A stretch of 64,000 nucleotides of DNA from the NCBI GenBank assembly GCA_036852015.1, contig JAANDG010000015.1, positions 1 to 64,000 on the forward strand. The letters are read 5' to 3'. Below the pieces are notes generated by a model that worked only from the letters and a program-made list of their open reading frames with translations, was not told the DNA's origin and did not search any database. Positions 1-10,800 of this stretch are shown in pieces. Position 1 is the stretch's first letter, and each line of letters starts with the position of its first letter. A program made the translations under genes and the position numbers. The DNA comes from Pelodera strongyloides. Taxonomy: Eukaryota; Nematoda; Chromadorea; Rhabditida; Rhabditidae.

Positions 1-99
1 CGCTTATCAGAACGAGATGTTTGCACGTCTTTCGTTGAGCTCGATTTTCTGCTTTCTGCCAACGATTGCAAGAAAGTCGACACATCCTACAGAGCGTAA
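1..99 (+). CDS. possible 3' end of a coding exon (unassigned)
   Basis: The reading frame starting at base 1 is open to a TAA at 97-99 and gives a peptide that reads like real coding sequence (SERDVCTSFVELDF in the middle, SYRA before the stop), with codon endings richer in C and G than the flanking AT-rich DNA. A second frame is also open here, so frame alone proves little. No domain is recognised, and any upstream exon lies outside the window. Confidence 0.2.
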   Translation, partial: RLSERDVCTSFVELDFLLSANDCKKVDTSYRA

Positions 100-639
100 A
101 ACAAAAGGAAAACGCTCAACTTTGCCATTCCGGGTATAAATACATTCCTCACAATGATTTCCAGTCGATTGAATTTTCCCCACAAAACACAGTTTGGATA
201 CAAAATTACAAATCAGATAATTTGCAAAAAGTACAACTGATGGGAAACCCTACGGTGTGGGGACAACAACATAGGAGAGCGACACCTTCTTGCAATTATT
301 GGCAGAAGTCAGAAAATCGTGCTCATTTGGGGATTTTGTGGTATAAAACATATAAGGAAATACTCCTAGCTGAAATTGCAGTGCAGTGCTTTCTGAACAA
401 AACAAGAAGTATGCCGTATCCGTTTTTGTTTTCAGTTTAGTTACATACAATCAACTTGCCCTTTCCACAAATATTCATAAAGAAAAACTGAAGTATAGTC
501 CTCTTCACACAGAGGCTTAATCATATTTTCGGTCGCTGAAGCTTATGCGTTTATTTTAATTGATGTTCCTCTACAAAATGATGATCATACGTTGCCCTCC
601 GGAAGACACAGATCGCCTGGTCGTCGACGTATTTTGGTT
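100..639. other. no gene seen
   Basis: AT-rich sequence between the possible terminal exon and the satellite. Short open frames exist on both strands but none shows splice sites, domain motifs or coding bias. Confidence 0.5.
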
Positions 640-1663
640 ATATTAGTTTCCTACTAGACGCATACTAGACGCGTACTAGTCACAATTATATTCGCACAGG
701 AAGCATACTAAACACGTACTAGTACATTGTTATCTCATACTAGACGTATACTAGACGCATATTATATGCATACTAAACGCATACTGGCTATATTAGTTTC
801 CTACTAGACGCATGCCAGACGCGTACTAGTGCATTCTTGACTCGTACTAGATGCATACTAGACGCATTGTAGATGCCTACTAGACGCATATTAGTTATAC
901 TAGGGTTCACGCAGACGCATACTAGATACATACTATATTCGCACAAGAAGCATACTAGACACGTACTAGTGCATTCATCTCATACTAGACGTATTCGTAC
1001 TAGATGCATACTAGATACTAGCATTAGACGAATACTAAACGACTAGTGCATTCTTGACTCAGACGACGCATAGATGCGACGCGTACTAGTTATACTAGTT
1101 TCTTGCTAGACGCATACTAGATACATACTATATTCGCACAAGAAGCATACTAGACACGTACTAGTGCATTCATCTCATACTAGACGTATTCTAGAAGCAT
1201 ACTAGATGCATACTAGACGCATAATAACTATATTAGTTTCATACTAGACGCATACTAGACGTCTACTAGACGCATATTAGTTATACTAGGGTTCACGCAG
1301 ACGCATACTAGATACATACTATATTCGCACAAGAAGCATACTAGACACGTACTAGTGCATTCATCTCATACTAGACGTATTCTAGAAGCATACTAGATGC
1401 ATACTAGACGCATAATAACTATATTAGTTTCATACTAGACGAATACTAAACGTGTACTAGTGCATTCTTGACTCATACTAGATGTATACTAGACGCATCC
1501 TAGATGCCTACTAGACGCGTACTAGTTATACTAGTTTCTTGCTAGACGCATACTAGATACATACTATATTCGCATAAGAAGCATACTAGACACGTACTAG
1601 TGCGTACTTAATCTCATACTAGGCGTATACTAGACGCATATTAGATGCATGCTAGACGCATAC
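640..1663. repeat. CTAG-rich satellite / degenerate minisatellite
   Basis: About 1 kb built from variants of a 10-11 bp unit CATACTAGACG, repeatedly containing ACTAGT, CTAGAC and GTACTAGTGCATTC. There is higher-order structure: a block starting TAGGGTTCACGC recurs at 901 and 1287 (about 386 bp apart), and the block TATTCGCACAAGAAGCATAC recurs several times. Many units are near-palindromic around CTAG. The array stops where the GC-rich element begins and resumes after it. Confidence 0.9.
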
Positions 1664-2300
1664 TGCTCGCGGACGCGCGCACGTTTTACCGCGTGGTGCA
1701 GTGTCGCAGGTGTGCACCGGGGACAAGCAGTGCGCGCGTCCGCGCGCTTAGCTCACTAGAAAGCAAAAAGAAATACCGATTGTGCACTGCCATAACGTAT
1801 CACATATACTTATGTAACACCCAAACTTTCGCAAGACAAATGTACCAAAGTGGGATCGAACCTGCAAATTCACTCAGGAATTTACCCTCAAACCAGCGCC
1901 TTAGACCACTCGGCCATAGTGACACTCGGAGGGTCCACACGAAAACTGAATATCACTTCGCCTGTGAGCAAATTAGTAGGTTTGCTAGATCTATACTAGT
2001 ATTGAATGACCGCGCCGCGATACAGAGAACTGCGCTGCGTATTCCGCGCGGGGCCCTATCCCCGGTCTCGGAATTAGCGGAAAACAGTCCGCGCACCTCC
2101 TTTTACGCAGAAAACCGCGCGCGCACAACCGTTTGGGGCTGGAGGTGGTTGCGCCTGCGGGCGCTCAAGAACGTAGAACATGATTTATTTTGCTTTCTAG
2201 TGAGGAAACCGCGCGGACACACGCACTGCTTGTCCCCGGTGCACACCTGCGACACTGCACTGCGCGGTAAAACGTGCGCGCGTCCGCGCTCTTAGCGACC
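1664..2300. mobile_element. TIR element, copy A, with internal tRNA-Leu-like segment
   Basis: The left arm (1664-1775) and right arm (2186-2300) are inverted copies of the same ~110 bp sequence: both carry GCGCGCACGTTTTACCGCG, the CGCAGGTGTGCACCGGGGAC block and the CTCACTAGAAAGCAAA block. Between them lie a tRNA-Leu-like segment on the minus strand and a GC-rich block (1994-2177) shared with copy B. No transposase is encoded, so it looks like a non-autonomous, MITE-like or SINE-composite element. It sits inside the CTAG satellite. The long plus frame running across it is a by-product of GC-richness, not a gene. Confidence 0.75.
1846..1925 (-). pseudogene. tRNA-Leu-like segment inside copy A
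   Basis: On the minus strand the box A sequence TGGCCGAGTGG is followed by TCTAAGGCGCTGG, a 6-bp hairpin AAATTC/GAATTT resembling a class II variable arm, and a box B GGTTCGATCCC. These are hallmarks of tRNA-Leu. The acceptor and anticodon stems do not pair properly, so it is a tRNA-derived module, possibly a polymerase III promoter, rather than a working tRNA. Confidence 0.65.
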
Positions 2301-2415
2301 AGAGAGTTTAATACTAGTCGCATTCGAGACGCGTACTAGTGCATTCTTGACTCATACTAGATGCATACTAGACGCATTCTAGATGCATTCTAGACGCATA
2401 CTAGTTATACTAGCC
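2301..2415. repeat. CTAG satellite, second block
   Basis: Same unit family as 640-1663 (ACTAGTCGCAT, GTACTAGTGCATTC, CATACTAGATG), lying between the right arm of copy A and the left arm of copy B. The two arms face each other, so this block forms the loop of a large potential hairpin. Confidence 0.85.
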
Positions 2416-3047
2416 GCTGGTCGCTAAGCGCCCGGACGCGCGCACGTTTTACCGCGCAGTGCAATGTCGCAGGTGTGCACCGGGAACAAGCAGTGAGCGC
2501 GTCCGCGCGGTCGCAGGTGTGCACCGGGGACAAGCAGTGAACGCGTCCGCGCGGTCGCAGGTGTGCACCGGGGACAAGCAGTGAGCGCGTCCGCGCGGTC
2601 GCAGGTGTGCACCGGGGACAAGCAGTGAGCGCGTCCGCGCGCTTAGCTCACTTGAAAGCAAAAGAAATACCGATTGTGTACTGTCAGAATGTATCGCATA
2701 TAACTTATGTAACACCCAAACTTTCGCAAGACAAATGTACCCAAGTGGGATCGAACCTGCAACCCTGAAACCAGCGCCTTAGACCGCTCGGCCATTAGGA
2801 ACTGGGAGTGAAACACGAGAACTGAATAACAGTCGTTGCCTGTGTCCAAATCCAAATTGCAATCTTCCCGCGGCATAACAAGGTAGATGTGGTCTATACT
2901 AGCATTGAATGACCGCGCCGCGCTGCAGAGAACTCCGGCGGAAATAGCGGAAAACAGTGCGCGCACCTCCTTTTACGCGGAAAACCACGCACGCACAGCC
3001 TTTTGGGGCTGGAGGTGGTTGCGCGTGCGGGCGCTCAAGAACGTAGA
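2416..3047. mobile_element. TIR element, copy B, right arm missing
   Basis: Same order as copy A: left arm beginning GGTCGCTAAG, then CTCACTTGAAAGCAAA, then a tRNA-Leu-like segment on the minus strand (about 2741-2805), then the GC-rich block (2900-3047, sharing CTCCTTTTACGC and TTTTGGGGCTGGAGGTGGTT). It ends without the inverted right arm, so it is truncated. The tRNA-like part keeps box A TGGCCGAGCGG and box B but has lost the variable-arm hairpin seen in copy A. Confidence 0.75.
2467..2642. repeat. four tandem copies of a 44-bp GC-rich unit
   Basis: The unit starts TCGCAGGTGTGCACCGGGGA and ends GCGTCCGCGCGG. Copies start at 2467, 2511, 2555 and 2599 and differ by only a few bases. It is an internal expansion of the left arm of copy B, since copy A has one copy. 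Cys/Thr/Arg-rich minus-strand frames here are translations of the repeat. Confidence 0.9.
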
Positions 3048-3525
3048 GCTAGGTCATGCTAGTACTAGAGTCTGCTACAATATTTTATTTCCACAAACAT
3101 CCCACGCACCATTTTGTATTTTTTACTTTTATAATCTACCTCATTTTTTCAATATTTCATCATTTGCTGCTTACGGTCGCGTAGCAGATATGCTAACTTC
3201 ACCATACATTACTTGTATAATATTTGATGCTAGTTGCCATCATTGATGAGTTCTAGCTTATCCATTCTAGTTGTAAAACTTCTTTCACACTTTTTGAGTT
3301 TATACACTCGTAATACTTTGACAAATTAATAAAAGGGCTTTATTTTCGCAAAACCAGGAAGAAAGTTATTTGTTGAGTTCGCGTACGCTCAAAATAACTA
3401 TGTTTTCTAGCGACAAAAAACCTGGAATATAAACGCTATAAACCTATTTATATACGCGTAGGAATGTTGACAAATGTGAATAGTTAGGACGGCGTGATTA
3501 ATATTGAATCATTCGAACAGTAAGG
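3048..3525. other. 3' flank of carbonic anhydrase gene, no gene
   Basis: AT-rich spacer between the truncated element and the carbonic anhydrase stop codon. It contains the likely poly(A) signal of that minus-strand gene and nothing else recognised. Confidence 0.6.
3339..3344 (-). terminator. poly(A) signal, carbonic anhydrase
   Basis: AATAAA on the minus strand about 180 bp beyond the stop codon of the carbonic anhydrase gene. Confidence 0.45.
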
Positions 3526-5413
3526 TTAATTGGCAACAATGTGCAGTACTTTTCTTCCATTCACTGCTTGGCATGGGCGGAAGTTTTTCTTCAAAGGTTT
3601 CTGTGTATGGTCCTTCACTTGACGGAACAGCTCCAACTAAAATACGATTGCAATTAAATAAACAAACTCTGCTAAAACATAGCTAATCTACGTTGAACAC
3701 ATTTTTGCATAAGATATACTACCTAATACACAGTTAGTGATGGTTTCAGTAATTGTAGTGTGGTTCCTATTTCAATAGACAAAGGGAACACCTACCTGTT
3801 CGTGAGTGACTTCAGCTGCTTGAGTGAAGAGGGTCCAAGTGACCACTTCACTACATGGAGGAGTAGTCAGCGATCCTTGATATCTCCAGAAGGAGCGCTT
3901 ATTCTTGGGCAGTTTGTCAGCTAGCACCACGTTTGTGATGTTTGCAACAGCTTCTGCAAATAAACCATGCCATAGTTTACGATTCTATTATTTTTACTAA
4001 TAACTGCATTAATTAAATTGTACAAACTTATCTCATATTAAAAAGGAAAACTGTGTTCATATACAATTTAACCAAAGAAGATGCAATGCTTGTAAAGTGA
4101 ATTCACCTGGATCGACCAATTTTTCCAGTACCTCTGACTCGTTGCGCAGCGTAGTTCCATCATTTCCTGCCTGTGCAGTCATTTATTAATATGTGCATAT
4201 TAAAATATTAAATTTGTGAAAGTGCCAAACACTTGCCTGTGCAAAAGCCATAATCATTGAGTATTACAATCTGTGTGCTTGTGGCAACATGGCTCAGAAT
4301 AAAGAATTACCTTGAGGAAAACGCCGATAACCGCCAGCTTCGAAGGGTCCTCCACTCCTTGATGCACCAAGTGGAGCTCGGCAGCGTACTGCAGACCACC
4401 AAGGCGATGTTCAGACCCTGAAACAGGGACAATGAAAACGAGGGCAATTAGGACACGAGGCAAATGAGAAATCATCGTCAGATGAAAATCCAAATAATTG
4501 GTATATGTATTATATTGGGTAGAATACCTTCATTATCATGTCCTCCCCAATGGAAATGGTACTGGATCAGACGGTAAACCTACAACACAATGAAATTACT
4601 TGTCCTCATTAGTACATTAGACGAGTTGAATGAGTTGCTTTCGAAAATAATTAGGGCAAATCACGTACCGGCGGCATGACACTTTTTAACCGCCGAACCA
4701 AAGAGCTTAATTATTAGCATAAACAATATTTCACTTAGGGTAATAAACTTCCAATTAGGGTAATAAATGTTTACAAATAACCTGATCAAGTCCACTTCCG
4801 TAAATTTCGGGAAATTCAGTGCCACTTTCCGGTGTCATTTGCACTGAAACCGTAAACGTGAATTGAAATTTATTCTCGTTCAGTATACATCTAACCAAGG
4901 CAACTCCAGCAATGTTTACGGTAGTTTACGGTAACTGCCTATGTCTGAACAACATACCGGAGTGGCCATTGTTGACAATTTTCCCCGAAATTGGTCTATC
5001 ATAATTTACGAATTTGATGGGATCGGTGCTTTCATGACGTTCGACTTTTCCGACATCAATATCAATGGGCGATTGGTGTTTGCCATCAGCTCCAGGCCAG
5101 TTTGTAGGTCCTACATTTCGGTAGATTCACATTAAATCTTTTTGTGGGATAGTAACGCCCGCCAGACAATGAATCTTCCTTAACAAAGACAATTCGGGGA
5201 TGCACATCCTGATGTTTGCAATCAATATATATCATGGTCACATCAATGAAAACATCTAGAAATATTTATTTGCACGGGAAAATCATGGGAAAATGAAAAC
5301 TAATTGAGATAACTAATTGAGCCAAAGAAGTGACAGAGCAGCAACTACTTCCTTCATTCAATATGGAATGGACCTACCGCAGTGATCATCTTCGCAATAC
5401 GACCAGTCGTGTC
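3526..5413 (-). CDS. alpha-class carbonic anhydrase, secreted type (5' exon missing)
   Basis: Zinc enzyme interconverting CO2 and bicarbonate. Eight exons join in phase on the minus strand: 5378-5413, 4958-5110, 4782-4843, 4528-4579, 4311-4417, 4107-4170, 3796-3953 and 3526-3636 (TAA at 3526-3528), giving 246 residues. Motifs in order: WSYCEDDHCG, NWPGADGKHQSPIDID, NNGHS (proton-shuttle His), QYHFHWGG (two zinc His), SEHRLGG, ELHLVH (third zinc His), GSLTTPPCSE, then NFRPCQ and a final LHIVAN. All catalytic residues are present, so it should be active. The Cys-containing WSYCEDDHCG start resembles extracellular nematode forms, so a signal-peptide exon ending in phase 1 is expected upstream; I did not find it. 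A hydrophobic minus-strand stretch starting at 6110 (MNILQLILVISTVLLV) is a possible but phase-unproven candidate. Confidence 0.93.
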
Positions 5414-7219
5414 CTGAACGTTTATAAACGTTAAAACTTAAATATGATAAGTGGGCGGCTAATAGATATCTTAAAATACGCAATGCAAGACATTTCTGAA
5501 CATTGTCTCACACCCAATATGTATGCAAAGACAAACCTGTCATAGTTACTAAAGAATAGCTCAATTGACTTTGCGAAGGATGTCAAGAACTGAAATTGTT
5601 TTATAACCGCTTTGCGATTCTTATCTTAGAATTGCGTTATCATGCGACACGGCAACTCTCTATTTTTGCGGCTTTTCGTTGGCCTTAAAAAGACGAAAAA
5701 TCAAACACTTGAAATTTATTCCGGAAAAGCACCTATGAGTAGGGCGTTCAAACACGACTCACTCTTATAGGGTCAGATATCAAAACCTCAAAAGCGAAAT
5801 TCGTAACTTGATGAACAAAACACTATGCAAATTGTCTGATTCGAGGAATGTGTACAAAGGGCAGGTGAATTGTTAAACTAACACGAAATGATAACAGCCA
5901 AGGGTGATCTCTGTCATAAGGCTTGCTGGCGAGAGTATCAATGCCACTGTCATATTTGCATACATATGTATGTTTCAAAAGAAACGAGGAAAAAATCGGG
6001 TACTACGAGTTTCGAGCGGGTCCTCCTTTTTGAATTTTTTTTGAAACTCTGGTATTGGACGTAACTAGAAGCACTGTTGATATCACTAAAATGAGTTGCA
6101 AAATGTTCATTTCTTTCAATGTTAAGCTAAACGATACTGTGTTGTTCATGCAAGAACGTAGTGGAATGAAGAAAACTGAGTTTCTCCGACTCTTCACTCT
6201 CAGGGGAATTGCTTTCAAGTAAATCAGAACGAAAATCAACACACGGAAGCGCTTAGTATGAGTATTTTCCAGAAATCAATATGCTTAATTACACGCCCAA
6301 GTCTGAGTATTGGTGCTGAGATGAAGTTTTCCGTTAGAGAACGAGATATTGCGTGCTAATTTTTGATTAATATGTCGGAGATGTGTTGCAAATATTCTGC
6401 AAACTGAACTTTTTTTATAGACTGCGTGCGTTGAAACGTTCAAGTGTATGTATTTTACATTAGTGAAGTGCCGCTGTTCTTATTCTGAAGACGGGGTTTT
6501 CTGCGCCTGAAAAATAAAGATGGGCTTAGTTATTGGATTTGCCTGCCAGTGAAGAGAAGGAAATTCGTCTTGCAAACGACATATGGAGTCGCGAACAAAG
6601 ATCTCAGCGGCCATGTTTACATCTAGGGTCGCCAGTAACTTCAGTGATTCAAAAAAAAAAAGTAAATAAAATTGTTCTTCAAATTTATTTTTGGGTTGTC
6701 CAAAGTTGAGTCTAGGACGAAACTATTCGTGGCAGTATTATACTTCTGCAAGGAATGTTCTGATTTTTTTGGAATCTTTGCATGGTCTTTAGGTTTTCGT
6801 TTGTATGGACGAAAAATCTGTCTTGAATTTGACAGCGATTTGGAAAAGTGTCGCTCTGATGGACACTTATAGTGTCATGTATGCCGATAAAGGGGACATA
6901 CAATTGTCCGTGGAAGACGCCTTCGGCTTTGCAACGCCAAAATTTACCTCCCCAAAATTTTCTCAGGAATGGAAAAATTCATAGTCTGTATTATCTTTGC
7001 TAAAATGTGAGCACCATAAAGAGGACAATTAACATAACGTTTATTTCGCACTGTTTCTAGATAAATAATAATAATATGCATGAATTACATTCATTTCGAC
7101 CTAGTATATAAATTATAGTACAAATGTATTGATTGCAAAACTATGTGATTAATGGACAGCATTAAATAAGTTCCATAATAAATAAGCGTGGATTTGAAAT
7201 ACAAGTCGTATTTGCATCT
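5414..7219. other. spacer upstream of carbonic anhydrase
   Basis: It should hold the promoter and first exon of the minus-strand carbonic anhydrase gene. A signal-peptide-like minus frame begins at 6110, but no donor in the required phase follows it. The poly(A) signal of the neuropeptide gene lies at 7040-7045. Nothing else is recognised. Confidence 0.5.
7040..7045 (-). terminator. poly(A) signal, neuropeptide gene
   Basis: AATAAA on the minus strand about 175 bp past the neuropeptide stop codon. Confidence 0.4.
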
Positions 7220-7830
7220 TTAGTACAAAATTGCTCGTCGACCTCTGGCAGGCAGATAGCTGTATCTGGAACGGTAGATGTTAAACTATAATGTGCTTTA
7301 TATATATTTTCCCTCGTAATCCAAATGATGGCTTCAGTGTATCAATTGCGTACGATGGCATACCCAGAAGAATGTCACAAGCTTTGGAGCAAACAGACAA
7401 AACTTTCTCGAATGTAGTACGTATTATTTGTGGACATAAAAGGCACAGTGTGTATCATCATTTATGTCGAATAGATTATCTATGCATACTTGGTTTCGCG
7501 CTCAGTGTTACCTTTTCTCCGTAGGAATGCTCTTCTTTCCTCTAGCTCCATGAAAACTAAATCCACCACGTTTCTGAACCTCGCTAAGGCCGTCGAAATC
7601 ATAGCCCATCACTTCCATCAGTCGATCCATATTCTAAAACCAAAGAAGATCACTCAAGATTATGCGTTCATACTACTATGGATTAAAGTAAAAATGAATG
7701 AAACGTGTCATTTATGTTTATTAACACTTACCGCATTCTGCATACTATCGGCAACTGGCATAGCGAATGAGTGTATAATACAGGTAAGAATAAGCAAAAT
7801 TGAAGTCCAGAATAGCTTTGTTGATGCCAT
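7220..7830 (-). CDS. neuropeptide precursor, tachykinin-related FXGXR-amide type
   Basis: Three minus-strand exons (7732-7830, 7512-7633, 7220-7265) with consensus GT..AG junctions join in phase to an 88-residue secreted precursor. Residues 1-23 form a signal peptide with a hydrophobic core (FWTSILLILTCIIHSFA). After an acidic spacer come two cassettes bounded by dibasic sites: KR-GGFSFHGARG-KK (residues 54-67) and KR-YSYLPARG-RR (73-84), followed by AILY and the stop. The Gly before each dibasic site predicts C-terminal amidation, giving peptides ending FHGAR-amide and YLPAR-amide. FXGXR-amide is the consensus of invertebrate tachykinin-related peptides, and the second peptide is closer to the related natalisin-like pattern. 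Family assignment is inference from this short motif; the precursor architecture is directly visible. The three exons are short, which is why it is easily missed. Confidence 0.85.
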
Positions 7831-10800
7831 TGTTTACCTGCAATATGTTAATATTTCATATGGTAAAATTAAAATAAGAAGACGACGAAATTGGGGAAAG
7901 AAGGAACAAAGTACTGGGGAAATATGGTCTGTATTTTGAAAGTTGTTTTAAGATGCCACTTTAAGGTCATGAAGATAGAATGTCGTTCTTTTGGTGATCT
8001 TAGGCCTCAACGTTGCAAGAAAAAAAAACATTGTTTTACAAAAGAATCAAATTACCACAGAAAGATTCTAGGAAGACTTTCAAAAAACAAACTCAACAAA
8101 GCAACTTCAACAAACCGTGTAGGGCAACTAATTTCCTCTCATAGTTTAACGTGCAATAGAAAATAAGGTGTGCAATATCTTCAATTTAGGATATTTAGAG
8201 CAATAATTGAAGAACGTCAATAAGGAAAAGATTATATCTAATCCTGCAAACGCAAAAAGAAGCAGTTTGAATACGTTGTAGCAAGTGGCACTGGGGATAA
8301 TACATATAAAAATGGAAGAAAGTGATATAGATAAAGGAAGAATACGAAGTACGAAATAATTTCAAAATTTACTGCAGGCACCTGATGATTTATTTTGTGG
8401 CAAACAAGATGGGATCCGCAAAAATTGCTATATTCTTAATGTTTACAATCGTAAAACAACTTCCTGCATGACTTTTCAATAATCATGACTTTTGCTGTTC
8501 AATTATTATTTCTTCTCTTATTATAGAACTGCATGTACAACTGACAGGTTCCGCCAAAGTAACTGCATAACATTCACGGCTAGCTAAGAAAGTGATACTA
8601 TTTCTATATGCCTCTCTGTCAAGTCTCGAGAACGGTCCAGGTCTCTTTGCAACGATATTTGGGACACTGAGATATTTGGGATTACAAATAACCTATTCTG
8701 ATTATTGTGTTGGCTTCTCTTCTTGAAATGGCACCCTTGGATTCAACAGATTTGTGTTAATTTTCTTTGAATTTCCAAGAATATACAAAGAAACCAATAT
8801 GCTGGATTACAGGGGAAAAGGGTGATGGTAATCTGCTGAAACACTTTGAAAAAATTCAAAGGAGAGAGGTGTAAAGGACAAGTATTTCGAAAATTTTGAC
8901 TCAAAACAAACCCCAATCAAATGGTGAATAATAGAATTTATATGAAATGGGCACCCTCACTGACAATGTTTACGCTCGTATTCCGAAACGACTCGTTTTA
9001 AAGGCAGTTGATTTCCTTAAAAGTGTACCTATACTTTAAATTGTTTAAAGGACTATAAGCAGTTCCGTAAGTCAACTAATAATACACTATCTTAAATTAC
9101 TACCAAGTGACAGTAAAATTGACTTATTTTGATTCACTTGACACACAACTCAATTTAGAGGGAATTAAATTTTGGAAGTATGGCTAGACTAACCTGGTAA
9201 GCAATTATTTTGCCGTAAACACCTGAGTTATACTCACGTTAAGCATGAAATACATGGATATTCTATCTATTATGTATGTTTGTGAATGTCGGCAGATTTT
9301 ACTGCAACAATTCACCTGGGGATCTGATTGCTCACCATGTAGATAAGGTCATCCACAGTTTACGTTCAAAGACCATATTTGTTCCTTTTTAAGAAAAAAA
9401 CAACAACAAATAGTTATCAGTGTTTTACAAATATAACCCTAAACGCCTACAACTTGTCAGGGCTCTAAATACATATGTATACATGCGTATATTGTCCGCT
9501 TGGTGTACTAATAAGAGACGCTGGAAGCAATCGCAGTTCTTTAAATACTGCGGCTGGAAGACAAACAGAGGATTCCAAAAATCTTATTGATGATATCTTT
9601 TTGTTTAGAACACAATTCATTGTTATGGTCATCAATGTGCTCCACCCTCAAAACGACTCAAAACAAATAATTGAATATGACCTGATGTGTGTAATTTTGC
9701 AGGGTAACGGAAACAATTCGAATAATAATGAGTAAAAGGAATTCCAGAAATAAAATTGACTTGTTTTGTCAACATAACATCCACAATCGCTAACGAGCTG
9801 GATTCACAAGATTTCAAGAATTCAATTTGACAAAACAGTTTTCATACGGTCAGAATAAACGGGAAATTCTGAGTAAATTCATTATCTGTCTCACAAGCGG
9901 AGCCTTAGTTAGGGGAAAGGTGGAATTAAAATGAAGCCTTTTCATAGACAATCACTGCTGAAAAAGCTTGTTGAAGTTCTTCGCTTACGTAGCTATTAAC
10001 AAGGTGGAAACATACATCTGATATTCAAATGACGAGTGATCATAATCTTTTTTTTGTAATTCTAGCGCAATAAATACTATGTTCTTTCGTCATCTAGAAG
10101 GAAATTTCAACTTCAACAGAAACCAGGGAATCAAGTGCAACCATCAAAGAAATTATGAAAAACCGAGTTTTCTTTTCATCTCTGAACGCAAGTATTGTGA
10201 AGTACACACAAAATAAATCTTTGATTATGGCTACAAATTGTGCTGCTATATCTGGGAAAGTTCTCCTAAAAAACCTATATCAGGTGTACAATTCAAATGT
10301 ACAAAAAGGATTTTCGAATTATCGTAATCTTATGAAAAGAAAGGCACGAACGTAACGCAATCAAATCGAGAAATTTTCTAACGGAATTTTATGTATAACG
10401 CAAACGCAGACAAAATAAAATTTTTAACACACGTTAGCTGGCAAATTGGCACTTCAAAACTTTGATGCCACAACATGAATATCATCAAAATGTTGAAACC
10501 CTATGTTCGTTCATCAATTCTTCCGATTATTTGATTAGTGTAACTTAAATTTCCGGTCTAATGTATCCTACTCCAAAAGCATAGTTCCTCGTTCAACCTG
10601 ACTAAGGTTTAATCCGAATCACCGGAAACATTGTGACGATCCCCAATTCGGAACAAAACTAATCCGCATTATTCTGAATGATATAAGACGTCGTTTCAAT
10701 AGGCCAAGATGCCCTGTGAGGCCGAATCAGAAAGCGTGACTCATACTGGATGAAGCAACGCATGTCTTGAGCGAAGTTACTTATTAGGTAAAACTTATTT

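Noticed and set aside
1645..2295. 216-codon plus-strand frame
   Set aside because: It runs across satellite, both element arms and a tRNA-like segment; openness comes from GC-rich composition.
2424..2715. Two overlapping minus-strand frames rich in Cys, Thr and Arg
   Set aside because: They are translations of the 44-bp tandem repeat and the element arm; the repetition follows the DNA unit, not protein constraints.
4665..4700. Possible extra carbonic anhydrase exon ending at a GTACGTG donor
   Set aside because: The exons at 4782-4843 and 4528-4579 join directly in phase to the expected GLDQ-VYRL sequence, leaving no room for it.
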